Origin: Blastomonas aquatica
GTDB lineage: Bacteria; Pseudomonadota; Alphaproteobacteria; Sphingomonadales; Sphingomonadaceae
Direction of reading: 5' to 3'
Assembly (NCBI RefSeq): GCF_014639875.1
Contig: NZ_BMGD01000003.1
Location: 248,001 to 312,000 of the forward strand
Length of the DNA stretch: 64,000 nt
Shown here piece after piece: positions 1 to 12,384 of the stretch (position 1 is the first letter of the stretch; each line of letters begins with the position of its first letter). A model generated the notes under the pieces. It was not told the DNA's origin. It searched no databases and was given only the letters and a program-made list of their open reading frames with translations. The position numbers were made by a program, and so were the translations under genes.

Positions 1-349
1 CATTTCTCCTCTCGCTCGAACCCGGCCCAGACGTGGGATGGGTGCTGAAACAAGTTCAGCATGACGAAGGGAGTAAGGGCTGGTGCTTCACGAACTCTCG
101 TCTACCGCAGGCGGGAAGGGAGAGGCATGGTCATAGCCGGGCTGTAGTTGATCAGGGCGGCGATTTCATGCGCGATCTGCTCTCTCCACGGGAGAGACGC
201 GGACCTGGCAGCTTGCTGCCTAGGCGCGGCGGTGAGGGTGCGGCTGGGAGCAACCGCGCAGGCATTCGTGCAAGCCGGAGAGAACACCCCCACCCCGCCC
301 TCCCCCATCAAGGGGGAGGGCTATTAAGGGAAAGGGGCCGTCCTGCAGA
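1..349. repeat. Intergenic block of palindromic repeats (families A and D), no gene
   Basis: I see no convincing gene here. At 44-66 there is half of a repeat whose core reads CTGAAACAAGTTCAG followed by ATGACG; its fuller copy lies at 57285-57375 (called family D). At 180-250 and 299-322 lie hairpins of family A: a CTCTCC/GGAGAG stem, a second stem with core GGCAGCTTGCTGCC next to CTAGGCG, and a C-rich/G-rich stem CCCTCCCCC/GGGGGAGGG. The last hairpin stands just beyond the lpd stop codon and may act as the operon's 3' end. Open frames through this block look like by-products of the repeats. Confidence 0.75.
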
Positions 350-1747
<1,398 letters not shown>

Positions 1748-1776
1748 ATTCAAACTCCGAACTTTCGTATTCTTAT

Positions 1777-1854
1777 CGTTTTCCGGCGAAAGCCGGAATC
1801 CAGGGCGACGATAGTGCAATCCGACTCCTGGGCTCCGGCTTTCGCCGGAGAACG
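1777..1854. repeat. Family B palindromic repeat, copy 1 (lpd side of the GIY-YIG gene)
   Basis: About 78 bases made of two hairpin arms, TCCGGCGAAAGCCGGA and CTCCGGCTTTCGCCGGAG, separated by about 30 bases containing AGTGCAAT. The same unit recurs at 2166-2243 and 29222-29299 in this orientation, and at 50723-50800 in the opposite one. It ends 5 bases before the GIY-YIG stop codon. Confidence 0.9.
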
Positions 1855-1859
1855 GGCTT

Positions 1860-2126
1860 CTAGCGATTCAGATCTGGATAAAGGTCACGCCAGACCGGAT
1901 TGTCCTTCTCGATCAACGCAATCTTCCAGTCACGCTTCCATGTCTTCATTCGATACTCGCAGGCTCTTGCGTCCTGAATGTCGTCAAAGTGTTCGTACCA
2001 TACCAGCATATGGCAACGATATTTTTTGGTGAAACCCTCGATCTGCCCAGTCCTGTGTTGCCAAGCCCGATATGGCAGATTGCTGGTCACGCCCAAATAG
2101 AGCGTTCCGTTGCGTTTGCTCGCCAT
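1860..2126 (-). CDS. GIY-YIG nuclease family protein, solitary, repeat-flanked
   Basis: Small single-domain GIY-YIG endonuclease-like protein (88 aa from this ATG). Visible motifs are the YIG strand TLYLGVTSNL (residues 8-17), the helix YRAWQHR with the conserved Arg, and ACEYRMKTWKRDWKIALIE, the usual C-terminal part of this family. The frame stays open upstream, where codons for TTKPGWVYL would supply the missing GIY half of the motif, so the true start may be a non-ATG codon about 10 residues earlier, or the copy may be N-terminally decayed. It reads with the suc operon between sucB and lpd, and family B repeats lie on both sides. Target and biological role are unknown. Confidence 0.8.
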   Translation of the reverse strand: MASKRNGTLYLGVTSNLPYRAWQHRTGQIEGFTKKYRCHMLVWYEHFDDIQDARACEYRMKTWKRDWKIALIEKDNPVWRDLYPDLNR

Positions 2127-2165
2127 CAGATAGACCCAGCCCGGTTTCGTGGTTACTCTCCCGTT

Positions 2166-2243
2166 CGTTGTCCGGTGAAAGCCGGAATCCAGAGCGGCTA
2201 CAGTGCAATCTGACCCCTGGGCTCCGGCTTTCGCCGGAGAACA
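2166..2243. repeat. Family B palindromic repeat, copy 2 (sucB side of the GIY-YIG gene)
   Basis: Same unit and same orientation as 1777-1854, with a few substitutions in the left arm (TCCGGTGAAAGCCGGA). The two copies are direct repeats bracketing the GIY-YIG gene. This one starts 39 bases upstream of its ATG and ends 11 bases beyond the sucB stop codon. Confidence 0.9.
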
Positions 2244-2254
2244 GTTGAACTGGT

Positions 2255-3526
2255 TTAAAGATCAATCAGCAAACGCGTGGGATCCTCGATCGCTTCCTTG
2301 ATCCGCACCAGGAAGGTTACAGCCTCGCGGCCATCGATCAGGCGGTGATCATAGGACAAAGCTAGATACATCATCGGACGTGCAGCGATCGAGCCATCGG
2401 GCATCACGACAGGACGCTGGTCGATGCGGTGGAGGCCGAGGACGGCGCTCTGCGGGGGGTTGATGATCGGGGTCGACATCAGCGAACCGAACACGCCGCC
2501 GTTCGAGATAGTGAATGTGCCGCCCATCATCTCGTCCATCTTGAGCGTGCCGTCCTTGGCGCGCTTGCCGAAGTCGGCGATGGTCTTTTCGATGCCGGCA
2601 AACGACAGCGTCTCGGCGTTACGGATCACCGGAACGACAAGGCCGTTGGGCGCGCTGACCGCGACCGAGATGTCGGCATAGTTGTGATAGACGATCTCAT
2701 CGCCTTCGATCTGCGCATTGACCGACGGCACGTCCTTCAATGCCAGGCACGCGGCCTTGGCGAAGAAGCCCATGAAGCCCAGCCGGATGCCGTGCTTCTT
2801 TTCGAACAGGTCCTTGTACTTGGCGCGCGCCTCGATCACCGCAGTCATGTCGACATCGTTGAACGTTGTCAGCATCGCGGCGGTGTCCTGCGCTTCCTTC
2901 AGGCGGCGCGCGATCGTCTGGCGGATGCGTGTCATGCGCACGCGCTCGGTCTCGCGACCGGCTTCGCTGCTGGTGGCAGGCTTGGCGGCGGGTGCGGGAG
3001 CGGCTGCCGGGGCAGGCGCGGCCTTGGCGGTTTCAGCCGCAGCAAGCACGTCTTCCTTGGTCAGGCGGCCATCCTTGCCGGTACCCTTGATGCCTGTGGG
3101 GTCGAGCCCATGCTCGAGCACCAGACGGCGCACCGCGGGCGACAGGCTGACGGGCTCGCCCGATGGGGCCGGGGCGGGCGAGGAGGCGGCGGGCGCGGGA
3201 TCGGCCTTCGCGGCGGAGGGAGCAGGGGCAGCCTCACTTTTTGCGATCGCTGGCTGCTGTTCGCCTGCATCTCTGGCGACGGCTGCACCCGATTCTTCGA
3301 TCGTGGTCAGGATCGATCCGACCTGCACGGTGTCGCCGGCCGAAAAGATGTGCTGGCCCATCACGCCAGCCGACGGGGCGGGGACTTCGACCGCGACCTT
3401 GTCGGTCTCGAGGCTGGCAATCGGCTCATCGGCAGCGACCGCCTCGCCGGGCTGCTTCAGCCACTCGCCGATGGTGGCTTCGCTGATCGATTCACCCAGG
3501 ACGGGGACTTTGACTTCGATGCTCAT
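2255..3526 (-). CDS. sucB: 2-oxoglutarate dehydrogenase E2, dihydrolipoyllysine succinyltransferase
   Basis: Core acyltransferase of the 2-oxoglutarate dehydrogenase complex: it moves the succinyl group from the lipoyl arm to CoA. The 423-aa protein has an N-terminal lipoyl domain with the attachment lysine in [11 protein letters not shown] (K43), an Ala/Pro-rich linker, an E3-binding domain around [14 protein letters not shown], a second Ala/Pro linker, and the catalytic domain ending in [12 protein letters not shown] with the catalytic His and Asp. The start at [13 protein letters not shown] matches the family; 42 upstream codons in frame were left out. It follows sucA after 67 bases. Confidence 0.97.
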   Translation of the reverse strand: MSIEVKVPVLGESISEATIGEWLKQPGEAVAADEPIASLETDKVAVEVPAPSAGVMGQHIFSAGDTVQVGSILTTIEESGAAVARDAGEQQPAIAKSEAAPAPSAAKADPAPAASSPAPAPSGEPVSLSPAVRRLVLEHGLDPTGIKGTGKDGRLTKEDVLAAAETAKAAPAPAAAPAPAAKPATSSEAGRETERVRMTRIRQTIARRLKEAQDTAAMLTTFNDVDMTAVIEARAKYKDLFEKKHGIRLGFMGFFAKAACLALKDVPSVNAQIEGDEIVYHNYADISVAVSAPNGLVVPVIRNAETLSFAGIEKTIADFGKRAKDGTLKMDEMMGGTFTISNGGVFGSLMSTPIINPPQSAVLGLHRIDQRPVVMPDGSIAARPMMYLALSYDHRLIDGREAVTFLVRIKEAIEDPTRLLIDL

Positions 3527-3593
3527 GGGTCTCAAACCTTCAACTTTGCCCGCGTTTTGACGGGCGGAAACGAGTGTATATTCTTTGCAGCGG

Positions 3594-6419
3594 TCAGTCG
3601 CCGCGCTGACGGCGGATTTCTTCGCGGACATCATGGCCCAGCGCGTCTGCAATCAGCGCGCCCTGCTCCACCTGGTGACGCTTGGCGAGCCCCGTGGCGG
3701 GCGATGCCGCCGCAACCCGGCCTGCATAACGAGGCCGCTTGGGCGCGACGCCTGCATCGGCGAGGCACTCCTCGATGAACGGCTCGACGAAGAACCAGCT
3801 GCCGTTGTTCTTGGCTTCTTCCTGCGCCCAGACCACCTCTTCGAGATTGACCATGCGCTTGAGGCGAATGGTCAGCGGCTCGCCCGGGAACGGATAGAGC
3901 TGCTCAAGCCGGATGATCGCGGTGTTGGTATCGCCGGCGGCGTCGCGCGCCTCCATCAGATCGAACGCGACCTTGCCCGAGCACAGCACCAGCCGCTTGA
4001 CGTCCTTGTCTTCGGGCTGGTTGGGATCGGACAGGATGCGCATGAAATGGCTGCCGGTCGCAAAGTCGCTGGCTTTGGAGACCGCCATCTTGTGCCGCAG
4101 CAGCGACTTGGGCGTCATGATCACCAGCGGCTTGCGGAACGGACGGTGCATCTGGCGGCGCAGAACGTGGAAGTAGTTGGCCGGCGTGGTGATGTTGCAC
4201 ACTTGGATGTTGTCGCCCGCGCACATCTGCAGGAAGCGTTCGAGACGCGCCGAGCTGTGCTCGGGGCCTTGCCCCTCCATGCCATGCGGCAGCAGCAGCA
4301 CCAGGCCGTTGGCACGCAGCCACTTGGCCTCACCGCTGACGATGAACTGATCGATCATGATCTGCGCACCGTTGGCGAAATCGCCGAACTGCGCTTCCCA
4401 CAGCACAAGGGTCTTCGGGTCAGCCATCGCATAGCCGTACTCGAAGCCGAGCACGCCATACTCGGACAAGGGGCTGTCGAGCACCTCGAACCGGCCATGC
4501 GGAACCTGCTCGAGCGGCAAATAGCGGCCGCCGGTGTTCTGGTCGATCCACACCGCATGACGGTGGCTGAAGGTGCCGCGCCCCGAATCCTGGCCCGACA
4601 ACCGGACGGCATAGCCTTCGGACACCAACGACCCGAACGCCAGCGCCTCGCCGGTCGCCCAGTCGAAGCCCTCGCCCTTGGCGAACATCTCGCGCTTGGC
4701 ATCGATCACGCGGCGCAAAGTCTTGTGCACTTCATGGCCTTCGGGGATCGTGGTCAACGTCCTCCCCAAGCTTTCGAGCAATTTCTTGTCGATGCCGGTC
4801 TCGACATTGCGGCGCGCGCTTTCAGGGTCGGCGGGCATGTGCAGCCCCGACCAGCGCCCAGCGAACCAGTCGGCCTTGTTGGCCTTGTAGTTCTTGCCCG
4901 CCTCGAACTCGACCTCAAGATGGTCCGAGAAGGTCTTGGCGTTGCCGTCGATCCAGTCCTGGCTCACCACGCCCTGCGCGATCAGCCGGTCGCCATAGAT
5001 CTTGCTGACCCGCGGGTGCTGGCGGATCTTGGAATACATCAGCGGCTGGGTGAAGCTTGGTTCGTCGCCCTCGTTGTGGCCGAAGCGGCGATAGCACCAC
5101 ATGTCGATCACGACATCGCGGTGGAACTGCTGGCGGAAATCGATCGCCATCTTGCAGGCGAAGGTCACAGCTTCGGGATCATCGCCGTTGACGTGCAGGA
5201 TAGGAGCCTGAACCCCCTTGGCGACATCCGACGGATAGGGCGAGGAGCGCGCGAACTGCGGGCTGGTGGTGAAACCGATCTGGTTGTTGACGATGAAGTG
5301 GATGCAGCCACCGGTGTTGTAGCCGCGGATGCCCGAAAAGCCGAGGCACTCCCACACGATCCCCTGGCCTGCAAACGCGGCATCGCCGTGCAGCAGCACC
5401 GGCAGCACCTGGGTGTGATGATCGAGATCGTCACGCACCACCTGCTGCGCGCGAACCTTGCCCAGCACGACAGGATCAACGGCTTCGAGGTGCGAGGGGT
5501 TGGGGACCAGCGACATATGAACGCTGATGCCGTCGAACTCGCGGTCGGTGCTGGTGCCGAGGTGATATTTCACATCGCCCGACCCGCCGACATCATCGGG
5601 GTTGGCCGAGCCGCCCGAGAATTCGTGGAAGATCACGCGATAGGGCTTGGCCATCACATTGGCGAGCACGTTGAGGCGGCCGCGATGCGGCATGCCGTAG
5701 ACGATTTCCTTAAGGCCGAGCTGGCCGCCATACTTGATCACCGCTTCGAGCGCAGGAATCATCGATTCGCCTCCGTCGAGCCCGAAGCGCTTGGTGCCGA
5801 CATATTTCTTGCCGAGGAAGTTCTCGAAGGTCTCGGCTTCGATCACCTTGGCAAGGATCGCCTTCTTGCCGTTCTCGGTGAACTCGATGCCCTTGTCGAC
5901 GCCTTCCATCCGGTCCTGGAAGAAGCGGCGCTCCTCCACATCCGAGATGTGCATGTATTCAAGGCCGACCTTGCCGCAATAATTGGCGCGCAGCGTATCG
6001 ATCAGCTGGCGGACGGTCGCTTTGTCGAAGCCCATGGTGCCGCCCAGGAAGACCTCTTCGTCCATCTCGGCCGCGGTGAAACCGTGATATTCGGGGGTGA
6101 GATCGGCGGGCAGCTCCTGCTGCGACAGGCCCAGCGGATCCAGCTCGGCTGCCAGATGGCCGCGCACCCGGTAGGTGCGGATCAGCATCATCGCGCGGAT
6201 CGAGCGATCCGCAGCGCGTGCGATCAACGCTTCGTCGACCGGCTTGCCGCCGCCCTTGCTCGCATCGCGGATCGCCGCCTTGACCGCCGCCTGCATCTGC
6301 ATGGGGTCGAGTGCTGCGGTCAGATCGTCGCCATCGCTAAGCGGCCAGTTGCTCGGCTGCCAGCTCGGTCCGGCCTGCGGAGCTTCTGCGGGGTCAAAAT
6401 CATGTGCGTCGTAGGTCAT
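3594..6419 (-). CDS. sucA: 2-oxoglutarate dehydrogenase E1
   Basis: Thiamine diphosphate enzyme that decarboxylates 2-oxoglutarate and loads the succinyl group on the E2 lipoyl arm, the entry step of the complex. At 941 aa it has the usual length. Visible hallmarks are the N-terminal E2-binding region, [24 protein letters not shown], and the cofactor stretch [12 protein letters not shown]. The C-terminal transketolase-like part contains [10 protein letters not shown] and [15 protein letters not shown]. It lies between sucD, from which it is separated by a repeat-filled 182-base gap, and sucB. Confidence 0.98.
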   Translation of the reverse strand: MTYDAHDFDPAEAPQAGPSWQPSNWPLSDGDDLTAALDPMQMQAAVKAAIRDASKGGGKPVDEALIARAADRSIRAMMLIRTYRVRGHLAAELDPLGLSQQELPADLTPEYHGFTAAEMDEEVFLGGTMGFDKATVRQLIDTLRANYCGKVGLEYMHISDVEERRFFQDRMEGVDKGIEFTENGKKAILAKVIEAETFENFLGKKYVGTKRFGLDGGESMIPALEAVIKYGGQLGLKEIVYGMPHRGRLNVLANVMAKPYRVIFHEFSGGSANPDDVGGSGDVKYHLGTSTDREFDGISVHMSLVPNPSHLEAVDPVVLGKVRAQQVVRDDLDHHTQVLPVLLHGDAAFAGQGIVWECLGFSGIRGYNTGGCIHFIVNNQIGFTTSPQFARSSPYPSDVAKGVQAPILHVNGDDPEAVTFACKMAIDFRQQFHRDVVIDMWCYRRFGHNEGDEPSFTQPLMYSKIRQHPRVSKIYGDRLIAQGVVSQDWIDGNAKTFSDHLEVEFEAGKNYKANKADWFAGRWSGLHMPADPESARRNVETGIDKKLLESLGRTLTTIPEGHEVHKTLRRVIDAKREMFAKGEGFDWATGEALAFGSLVSEGYAVRLSGQDSGRGTFSHRHAVWIDQNTGGRYLPLEQVPHGRFEVLDSPLSEYGVLGFEYGYAMADPKTLVLWEAQFGDFANGAQIMIDQFIVSGEAKWLRANGLVLLLPHGMEGQGPEHSSARLERFLQMCAGDNIQVCNITTPANYFHVLRRQMHRPFRKPLVIMTPKSLLRHKMAVSKASDFATGSHFMRILSDPNQPEDKDVKRLVLCSGKVAFDLMEARDAAGDTNTAIIRLEQLYPFPGEPLTIRLKRMVNLEEVVWAQEEAKNNGSWFFVEPFIEECLADAGVAPKRPRYAGRVAAASPATGLAKRHQVEQGALIADALGHDVREEIRRQRGD

Positions 6420-6437
6420 AAACTAGCGTCCCAATAT

Positions 6438-6593
6438 CCCCTCTCCCCACCGAGGGAGAGGGTTGCGCAGACTTGGCGCTGCGAGCGCCTAGTCGAAGCT
6501 GGGAGAGGAGGAAAACGCGCTACCGGTCGTGCTCCCAGGCCTCTCCCTCGCATCGCTCCGCGATGCTTTCCCTCTCCCGTGAAGGGAGAGGGT
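6438..6593. repeat. Family A composite repeat between sucD and sucA
   Basis: The gap between sucD and sucA is almost wholly palindromic: CCTCTCCC/GGGAGAGG hairpins at each end and a middle stem around TTGGCGCTGCGAGCGCCTAG. Related composite blocks occur at 180-322, 36833-36967, 45902-46043 and 50147-50249. Its position inside an operon suggests an effect on mRNA processing or differential stability, but that is inference. Confidence 0.8.
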
Positions 6594-6601
6594 TATTCAG
6601 A

Positions 6602-7489
6602 TCACACCGTCTCGAGCAGTTCCGCCAGGGTCGTGCCGAGTAGCGAGGGCGAGGGTGATACCCGGATGCCCGCGTCTTCCATCGCCGCGATCTTGTCGTC
6701 CGCGCCGCCTTCACCGCCCGAAACGATCGCGCCGGCATGGCCCATGCGGCGGCCCGGAGGTGCGGTCTTGCCGGCGATGAAGCCGACCATCGGCTTGCTG
6801 CGGCCGCGCTTGGCTTCGTCCTTGATGAACTGCGCGGCTTCTTCTTCGGCGCTGCCGCCGATTTCGCCGATCATGATGATCGAAGTGGTTTCGTCATCGG
6901 CCAGGAACAGTTCGAGCACGTCGATGAAGTTGGTGCCGTTGACCGGATCGCCGCCGATTCCGACAGCCGTTGTCTGGCCCAGGCCAACTGCGGTGGTCTG
7001 GTGCACGGCTTCATAGGTCAGCGTGCCCGAGCGCGAAACGACGCCGACCGAGCCCTTCTTGAAGATGCTGCCGGGCATGATGCCGATCTTGCACTCGTTG
7101 GGGGTCAGCACGCCGGGGCAGTTGGGGCCGATGAGGCGCGACTTGCTGCCGACCAGCGCGCGCTTGACGCGGACCATATCGAGCACGGGAATGCCTTCGG
7201 TGATCGCCACGATGAGTTCCATCTCGGCGTCGATCGCTTCCAGGATCGAATCGGCTGCGAACGGCGGCGGAACATAGATGCAGGTCGCGGTCGCGCCGGT
7301 CGCATGCTTGGCTTCGGCGACGGTGTTGAAGTTGGGCAAGCCGATGTGCGTCGTGCCGCCCTTGCCCGGGGTCACGCCGCCGACCATCTGCGTGCCATAT
7401 GCCAGCGCCTGTTCGGTGTGGAACGTACCGGTCGCGCCGGTCATGCCCTGCGTGATCACCTTGGTGTGCTTGTTGACGAGAATGCTCAT
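6602..7489 (-). CDS. sucD: Succinate--CoA ligase, alpha subunit
   Basis: Alpha subunit of succinyl-CoA synthetase, which makes ATP or GTP from succinyl-CoA. The 295-aa protein contains the CoA-binding Rossmann region near [33 protein letters not shown], and the phosphohistidine motif [10 protein letters not shown] (H251). The start at [15 protein letters not shown] is preceded by AAGGAACAAC. The beta subunit gene sucC, which must pair with it, is not adjacent and does not occur in this window. Confidence 0.97.
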   Translation of the reverse strand: MSILVNKHTKVITQGMTGATGTFHTEQALAYGTQMVGGVTPGKGGTTHIGLPNFNTVAEAKHATGATATCIYVPPPFAADSILEAIDAEMELIVAITEGIPVLDMVRVKRALVGSKSRLIGPNCPGVLTPNECKIGIMPGSIFKKGSVGVVSRSGTLTYEAVHQTTAVGLGQTTAVGIGGDPVNGTNFIDVLELFLADDETTSIIMIGEIGGSAEEEAAQFIKDEAKRGRSKPMVGFIAGKTAPPGRRMGHAGAIVSGGEGGADDKIAAMEDAGIRVSPSPSLLGTTLAELLETV

Positions 7490-7594
7490 TGTTGTTCCTT
7501 CAGTTCGGGACCGGCGATCGCGTCGATCCTGCACAAATGCGAGAAACCTGCCGTGATCGCCAGGCTATCAGCGCCCGGGCGTTCACGGCCGCTA

Positions 7595-9006
<1,412 letters not shown>

Positions 9007-10026
9007 ATGATGGTCACCAAGGTTCAGTTCACCGTCGATACCGAGTTGTCGCTGAGGCTTTTTCAGCAGGGTGCGAGCGCGCAGGACAATTTCGACAGTT
9101 CGGTCGCGGGCAAGTGCCGCGATGGCGAGTACGGCATTTTCTATCAGATGGATCGGCTCGAAGCCGCCGGGCTGACGGGTGTGTTCTTCGTCGATCCGAT
9201 GCCCGCTTTGGTCTATGGACCAGGAGTGATCGCCCGTATCGTCGAGCCTATCTTGAAGCGCGGGCACGAGGTGCAACTGCACATCCACACCGAATGGCTC
9301 GAGTTTGCCCACGACCACGAGCATGCGCATCTGCGTGGCCGCAACATCGCCGATTTCTCGCTCGACGACCAGATCCGCCTGCTCGAGCAGGCGCGCGCGT
9401 TGCTCATGATCGCAGGCGCGCCCAAGCCGACCGCCTTTCGCGCAGGGAATTTTGGTGCCAACGATAACACTCTGCGCGCATTGAGCGCCCTCGGCGTGCA
9501 ATATGACAGCAGCTTTAACCCCGCGTTCCTGTCGGGTGAATGCGCCATCGACCTGCCATCGCAGACCCCCCCGTTCAGCGAACATCTGGGGGTCGGTATC
9601 ATCCCTGTCAGCATGATCGAGGACCGTCCCGGAAACATCCGTGCAGTACAATTGTGTGCGCTTTCTGCGTGGGAAATGCGCGATGCGCTGGCGCATGCGG
9701 CAGAGGATGGTTGGCCATGCTTCACCATCGTCAGCCACAGCTTCGAACTGCTTTCGCGGGATCGCAGCCGTGGCAATGGCATCGTCATCCGGCGGTTTGA
9801 GGCCATGTGTCGCAACATTGCCGAGCACAACCGGCTCGAGCCGATCGGTTTCAACGGGCTCGTGCCGCACGCCAAAAAACCGATGACCACCCTCCCAGCC
9901 AACTTCGTCAGGACCGCGCTGCGCTATGGCGAACAGGCTTTCAGCCGCATGCGCTACGAGACGGGGATTGCTTCGACGCTCTTCTTCAACGAGTTTGCCG
10001 CACTGGATTCGATCGTCGCGATCTAG
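9007..10026 (+). CDS. Polysaccharide deacetylase (NodB-like) family protein
   Basis: A 339-aa NodB-fold carbohydrate esterase-like protein. Near the N terminus VQFTVDTELS supplies the Asp of motif 1. EVQLHIHTEWLEF (about residue 95) supplies the metal-binding His-x-His of motif 2, and AFRAGNFGANDNTLRAL corresponds to motif 3. The late stretch TIVSHSFELL may supply the second catalytic His. No signal peptide is visible, so it probably acts on a cytoplasmic or lipid-linked glycan. AGCAGG abuts the first of two consecutive ATGs, so the second may be used. It is convergent with a BioF2-type acetyltransferase gene 17 bases away; both families are frequent in exopolysaccharide clusters. Confidence 0.75.
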   Translation: MMVTKVQFTVDTELSLRLFQQGASAQDNFDSSVAGKCRDGEYGIFYQMDRLEAAGLTGVFFVDPMPALVYGPGVIARIVEPILKRGHEVQLHIHTEWLEFAHDHEHAHLRGRNIADFSLDDQIRLLEQARALLMIAGAPKPTAFRAGNFGANDNTLRALSALGVQYDSSFNPAFLSGECAIDLPSQTPPFSEHLGVGIIPVSMIEDRPGNIRAVQLCALSAWEMRDALAHAAEDGWPCFTIVSHSFELLSRDRSRGNGIVIRRFEAMCRNIAEHNRLEPIGFNGLVPHAKKPMTTLPANFVRTALRYGEQAFSRMRYETGIASTLFFNEFAALDSIVAI

Positions 10027-10043
10027 GCGGCAGGGCGCAAGCC

Positions 10044-10958
10044 TTACCTGCGGAGCAGTTTCCTGATCCTGGCCTTCGCACCGATCCGATCAAGCCACGC
10101 ACCAGTGCCTTCGACCGCAGCATTGAACCTGCGTTGTCCGCTGAGCAGCGCACGGTTGGCAAGCGTGGGCTTGAGCAGGAACACCGTTGCGCATTGGACC
10201 TGATGGGTGCCAAAAAGCGCCTTGTGCGCACCGTCGCCTTCAGTGAAATCGAAATACCGGAATCGTCGCTCGGCAAACAGCTGTTTGAGCGCGTGCATCT
10301 GCAACACCGTTCCCGGAGATAAATGCGCGCTGGCTTGGTCGTAGCCGAGATAGGCATAGATCAGCACATCATCGACCACCGGAAGATAAAGATAGGCGAT
10401 CGCGCGTCCTGCGAGAAACAGAACATAGGCGCGCAGATTATCGGCTTCGGCCAGCCTCTGCGCCTCGGCGTGGAATGCGGCGTTGCCCGGCAATCCGGCA
10501 TCGAGCAGCCGCGCCTGATAGGTTTGCTCCGAAAGCGGCAGTGCGGCCTTGAAGAACGCGTCGAGTTCATCAGGCCCGTGATAGCTGCGGATATCGAGGA
10601 TTCCGCCACCCGCATCGGCGAGTTTGCGCATTTTGCGCTTGAGCGTGGCGCGGGTCTTGGATGAAAACTGCGCCATATAGCCATCATGCCCCAGCGCCAT
10701 GTCGATGTAATGCCGCGCATAGATCTGCGGCTGCGATGCAATTAGGCCGGCAAAATCGCGGTTCAGATGATCGATACGGCCTGCCGGTACCGACTGCAGG
10801 CGATAACCGTCGGCATCGGCAGGAAGTGCGGCAGAGTTTAGGGGGGCGTTCTGCAAAATCGCATCGAGCCCATAACCGATCGGCACCAGCATCCGCCGTG
10901 CCGCATAAACGGGGCGATCACCCAGCAGAAAGCGGACTTGAGAGGCGACGGGCTGCAT
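10044..10958 (-). CDS. GNAT-fold acyltransferase, BioF2/CelD-like (Acetyltransf_6)
   Basis: A 304-aa protein with the layout of the BioF2-like acetyltransferase family: RHYIDMALGHDGYMAQFSSKTRATLKRKMRKL is the substrate-side region (residues about 83-112, quoted here as the family's FSSKTRATLKRK core). LRAYVLFLAGRAIAYLYLP and SPGTVLQMHALKQLF give the CoA-binding half, and YFDFTEGDGAHKALFG lies near the C terminus. Members are tied to cellulose or exopolysaccharide modification and to FemAB-like transfer. Substrate unknown. The convergent deacetylase neighbour suggests a shared role in surface-glycan modification. Confidence 0.75.
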   Translation of the reverse strand: MQPVASQVRFLLGDRPVYAARRMLVPIGYGLDAILQNAPLNSAALPADADGYRLQSVPAGRIDHLNRDFAGLIASQPQIYARHYIDMALGHDGYMAQFSSKTRATLKRKMRKLADAGGGILDIRSYHGPDELDAFFKAALPLSEQTYQARLLDAGLPGNAAFHAEAQRLAEADNLRAYVLFLAGRAIAYLYLPVVDDVLIYAYLGYDQASAHLSPGTVLQMHALKQLFAERRFRYFDFTEGDGAHKALFGTHQVQCATVFLLKPTLANRALLSGQRRFNAAVEGTGAWLDRIGAKARIRKLLRR

Positions 10959-11054
10959 GCGGGCGATCGATTCCGGCTAGGATGGCAATTGCCACCGGTC
11001 TAGAAGAGCCCGGTTAAGATCGCTTGAACCGCAATGGTCTTGCATTGCTATTGT

Positions 11055-11651
11055 TCAGCTGGATATCTCATACGCGATCGGCTTGAACGATCCATTGTTC
11101 GATTGCAGCGCCGAGCAGGCGGTCAGCCCGATGATCAGGTCCTGATGCGCCAGGAAGCTCACGCTTTCTCCAGCCTTGCTACGCGGCGGGTCGACCCTCA
11201 GTTCACCGGTTTCGCCATCAACGGGCACGTTCATGAAGCAGTTGAACGCGATAGGGATCATGTCTTCGGTAACGCCGTACGGCTCAAGCGCGGCAGCAAG
11301 ATTGCCGAAACAGCCACGGTGCGGATCGGTATCGCCATAGATGATCCGGAACGTATCCTTGGAGCACGGGGTTAGCAGGAAATCGTGACGCCCGACCTCG
11401 TCGGCGGTAATTTCCAGCATCACGGTGCTGCGGTTGGAATACAAAAGATCGCCGGTGGTGAGGTAGATGCGACTGGCGTAGTCAAGCGTACGGCCTGACG
11501 AGATCACCTCGTGGATATCGCTGCGGCTGAACGCCAGCAGATCGGCGACCTGCTCGCCGCGCACATCGATGACCCTGAGCGTCTGCCCCTTGCGTAGCTC
11601 GAAAGCAGTACCCGAACGGGGCGGGATTTCGTGTCCGTGCTCAGAAAGCAT
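11055..11651 (-). CDS. DUF1989 (urea carboxylase-associated) family protein
   Basis: A 198-aa DUF1989 protein, the family often found beside urea carboxylase or allophanate genes. Characteristic stretches are EIPPRSGTAFELRKGQTLRVID, GEQVADLLAF, TPCSKDTFRIIYG, HRGCFGNLAAAL with the conserved Cys, and FNCFMNVPVDGETGEL. The family has been linked to guanidine or urea-derived nitrogen metabolism, but the reaction is not settled. Its start overlaps the end of the upstream YcgG-like gene by 11 bases, showing tight coupling. No urea carboxylase gene lies in the window. Confidence 0.85.
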   Translation of the reverse strand: MLSEHGHEIPPRSGTAFELRKGQTLRVIDVRGEQVADLLAFSRSDIHEVISSGRTLDYASRIYLTTGDLLYSNRSTVMLEITADEVGRHDFLLTPCSKDTFRIIYGDTDPHRGCFGNLAAALEPYGVTEDMIPIAFNCFMNVPVDGETGELRVDPPRSKAGESVSFLAHQDLIIGLTACSALQSNNGSFKPIAYEISS

Positions 11652-12384
11652 TTTCAGTGATCTTGCGCTGACTCATCGGGCATTTCCATGCGGTATCGAC
11701 GGCGCGGCCGCTATACTGCCGCGCTTCGGAAATCGTGCCATGCACCGCGAGCATCGGGTTGATATCGCCCGCCAGCTTGATGTCGCGGTCTAGGATCGTA
11801 CCGCGCAATTTTTCGTAAAGCCCGGATGCGCGCAGTTGCTCGAACTGATCGTGCAGGTTGAACACCAGAGCCGGGCGCTCGAACCGACGCGCAGGGCGAC
11901 TGGCGCCCGGATGCAGACCGACGACGAAAAAGGCTTCGCCGCCGAAGCTCAGCGAAAAATGCGGATCATCAGGATCGGCGCTGACGCGCGGATCGGATTT
12001 CTGCCCCAGCCATGCGTCCTTATCGGTCAACGACTGCACGCGTTGCCACAGATGCCGCTCGAACTGTTCCTCGGTCAGCCCTGCGTCTTCTTCGAATACC
12101 ACCGCCAATGACTGGAACGGTACGGGATCGCGTGCATAATCCTGCGCAATGTCCATGAGCGAAGGCAGGATTCGCAGGTCATCCCAGCCCGAACGCAAGT
12201 CGCGTCCAACGATGATCCGCATCTGCCCCTTGGCCAGCGCCGATTTGGCGCCAACGCAAGGGAACTCCGGAGTCTTGATGAAGGCACGAAAGCGCTGTGC
12301 CAGCGGGTGGTCTAGATTGCTACAGGCGGTCAACATGCCACCCATACGCATTGGCGTGAAGCGGGTTGCATAAAACTGAATCAC
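11641..12384 (-). CDS. YqcI/YcgG family protein (GntA-like haem-dependent oxygenase)
   Basis: A 247-aa YqcI/YcgG protein. This family includes GntA, the haem-dependent N-hydroxylase of pre-guanitoxin, so the likely chemistry is oxygenation of a guanidino or amino compound. Matching segments are FPCVGAKSALAKGQMRI near the N terminus, VVFEEDAGLTEEQFERHLWQRVQSL in the middle, and FFVVGLHPGASRPARRF. It begins with GTG, whose GTGA overlaps the stop of the UdgX gene by 4 bases; ATG codons at residues 12, 14 and 17 are alternatives. The DUF1989 partner follows with an overlap, so the two probably act together. The substrate is not known. Confidence 0.8.
   Translation of the reverse strand: MIQFYATRFTPMRMGGMLTACSNLDHPLAQRFRAFIKTPEFPCVGAKSALAKGQMRIIVGRDLRSGWDDLRILPSLMDIAQDYARDPVPFQSLAVVFEEDAGLTEEQFERHLWQRVQSLTDKDAWLGQKSDPRVSADPDDPHFSLSFGGEAFFVVGLHPGASRPARRFERPALVFNLHDQFEQLRASGLYEKLRGTILDRDIKLAGDINPMLAVHGTISEARQYSGRAVDTAWKCPMSQRKITENAF

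Noticed and set aside
3585-7016. Very long plus-strand frame opposite sucA/sucD
   Set aside because: It covers two certain minus-strand genes and reads through a repeat. A shadow frame caused by high GC in codon position 3.
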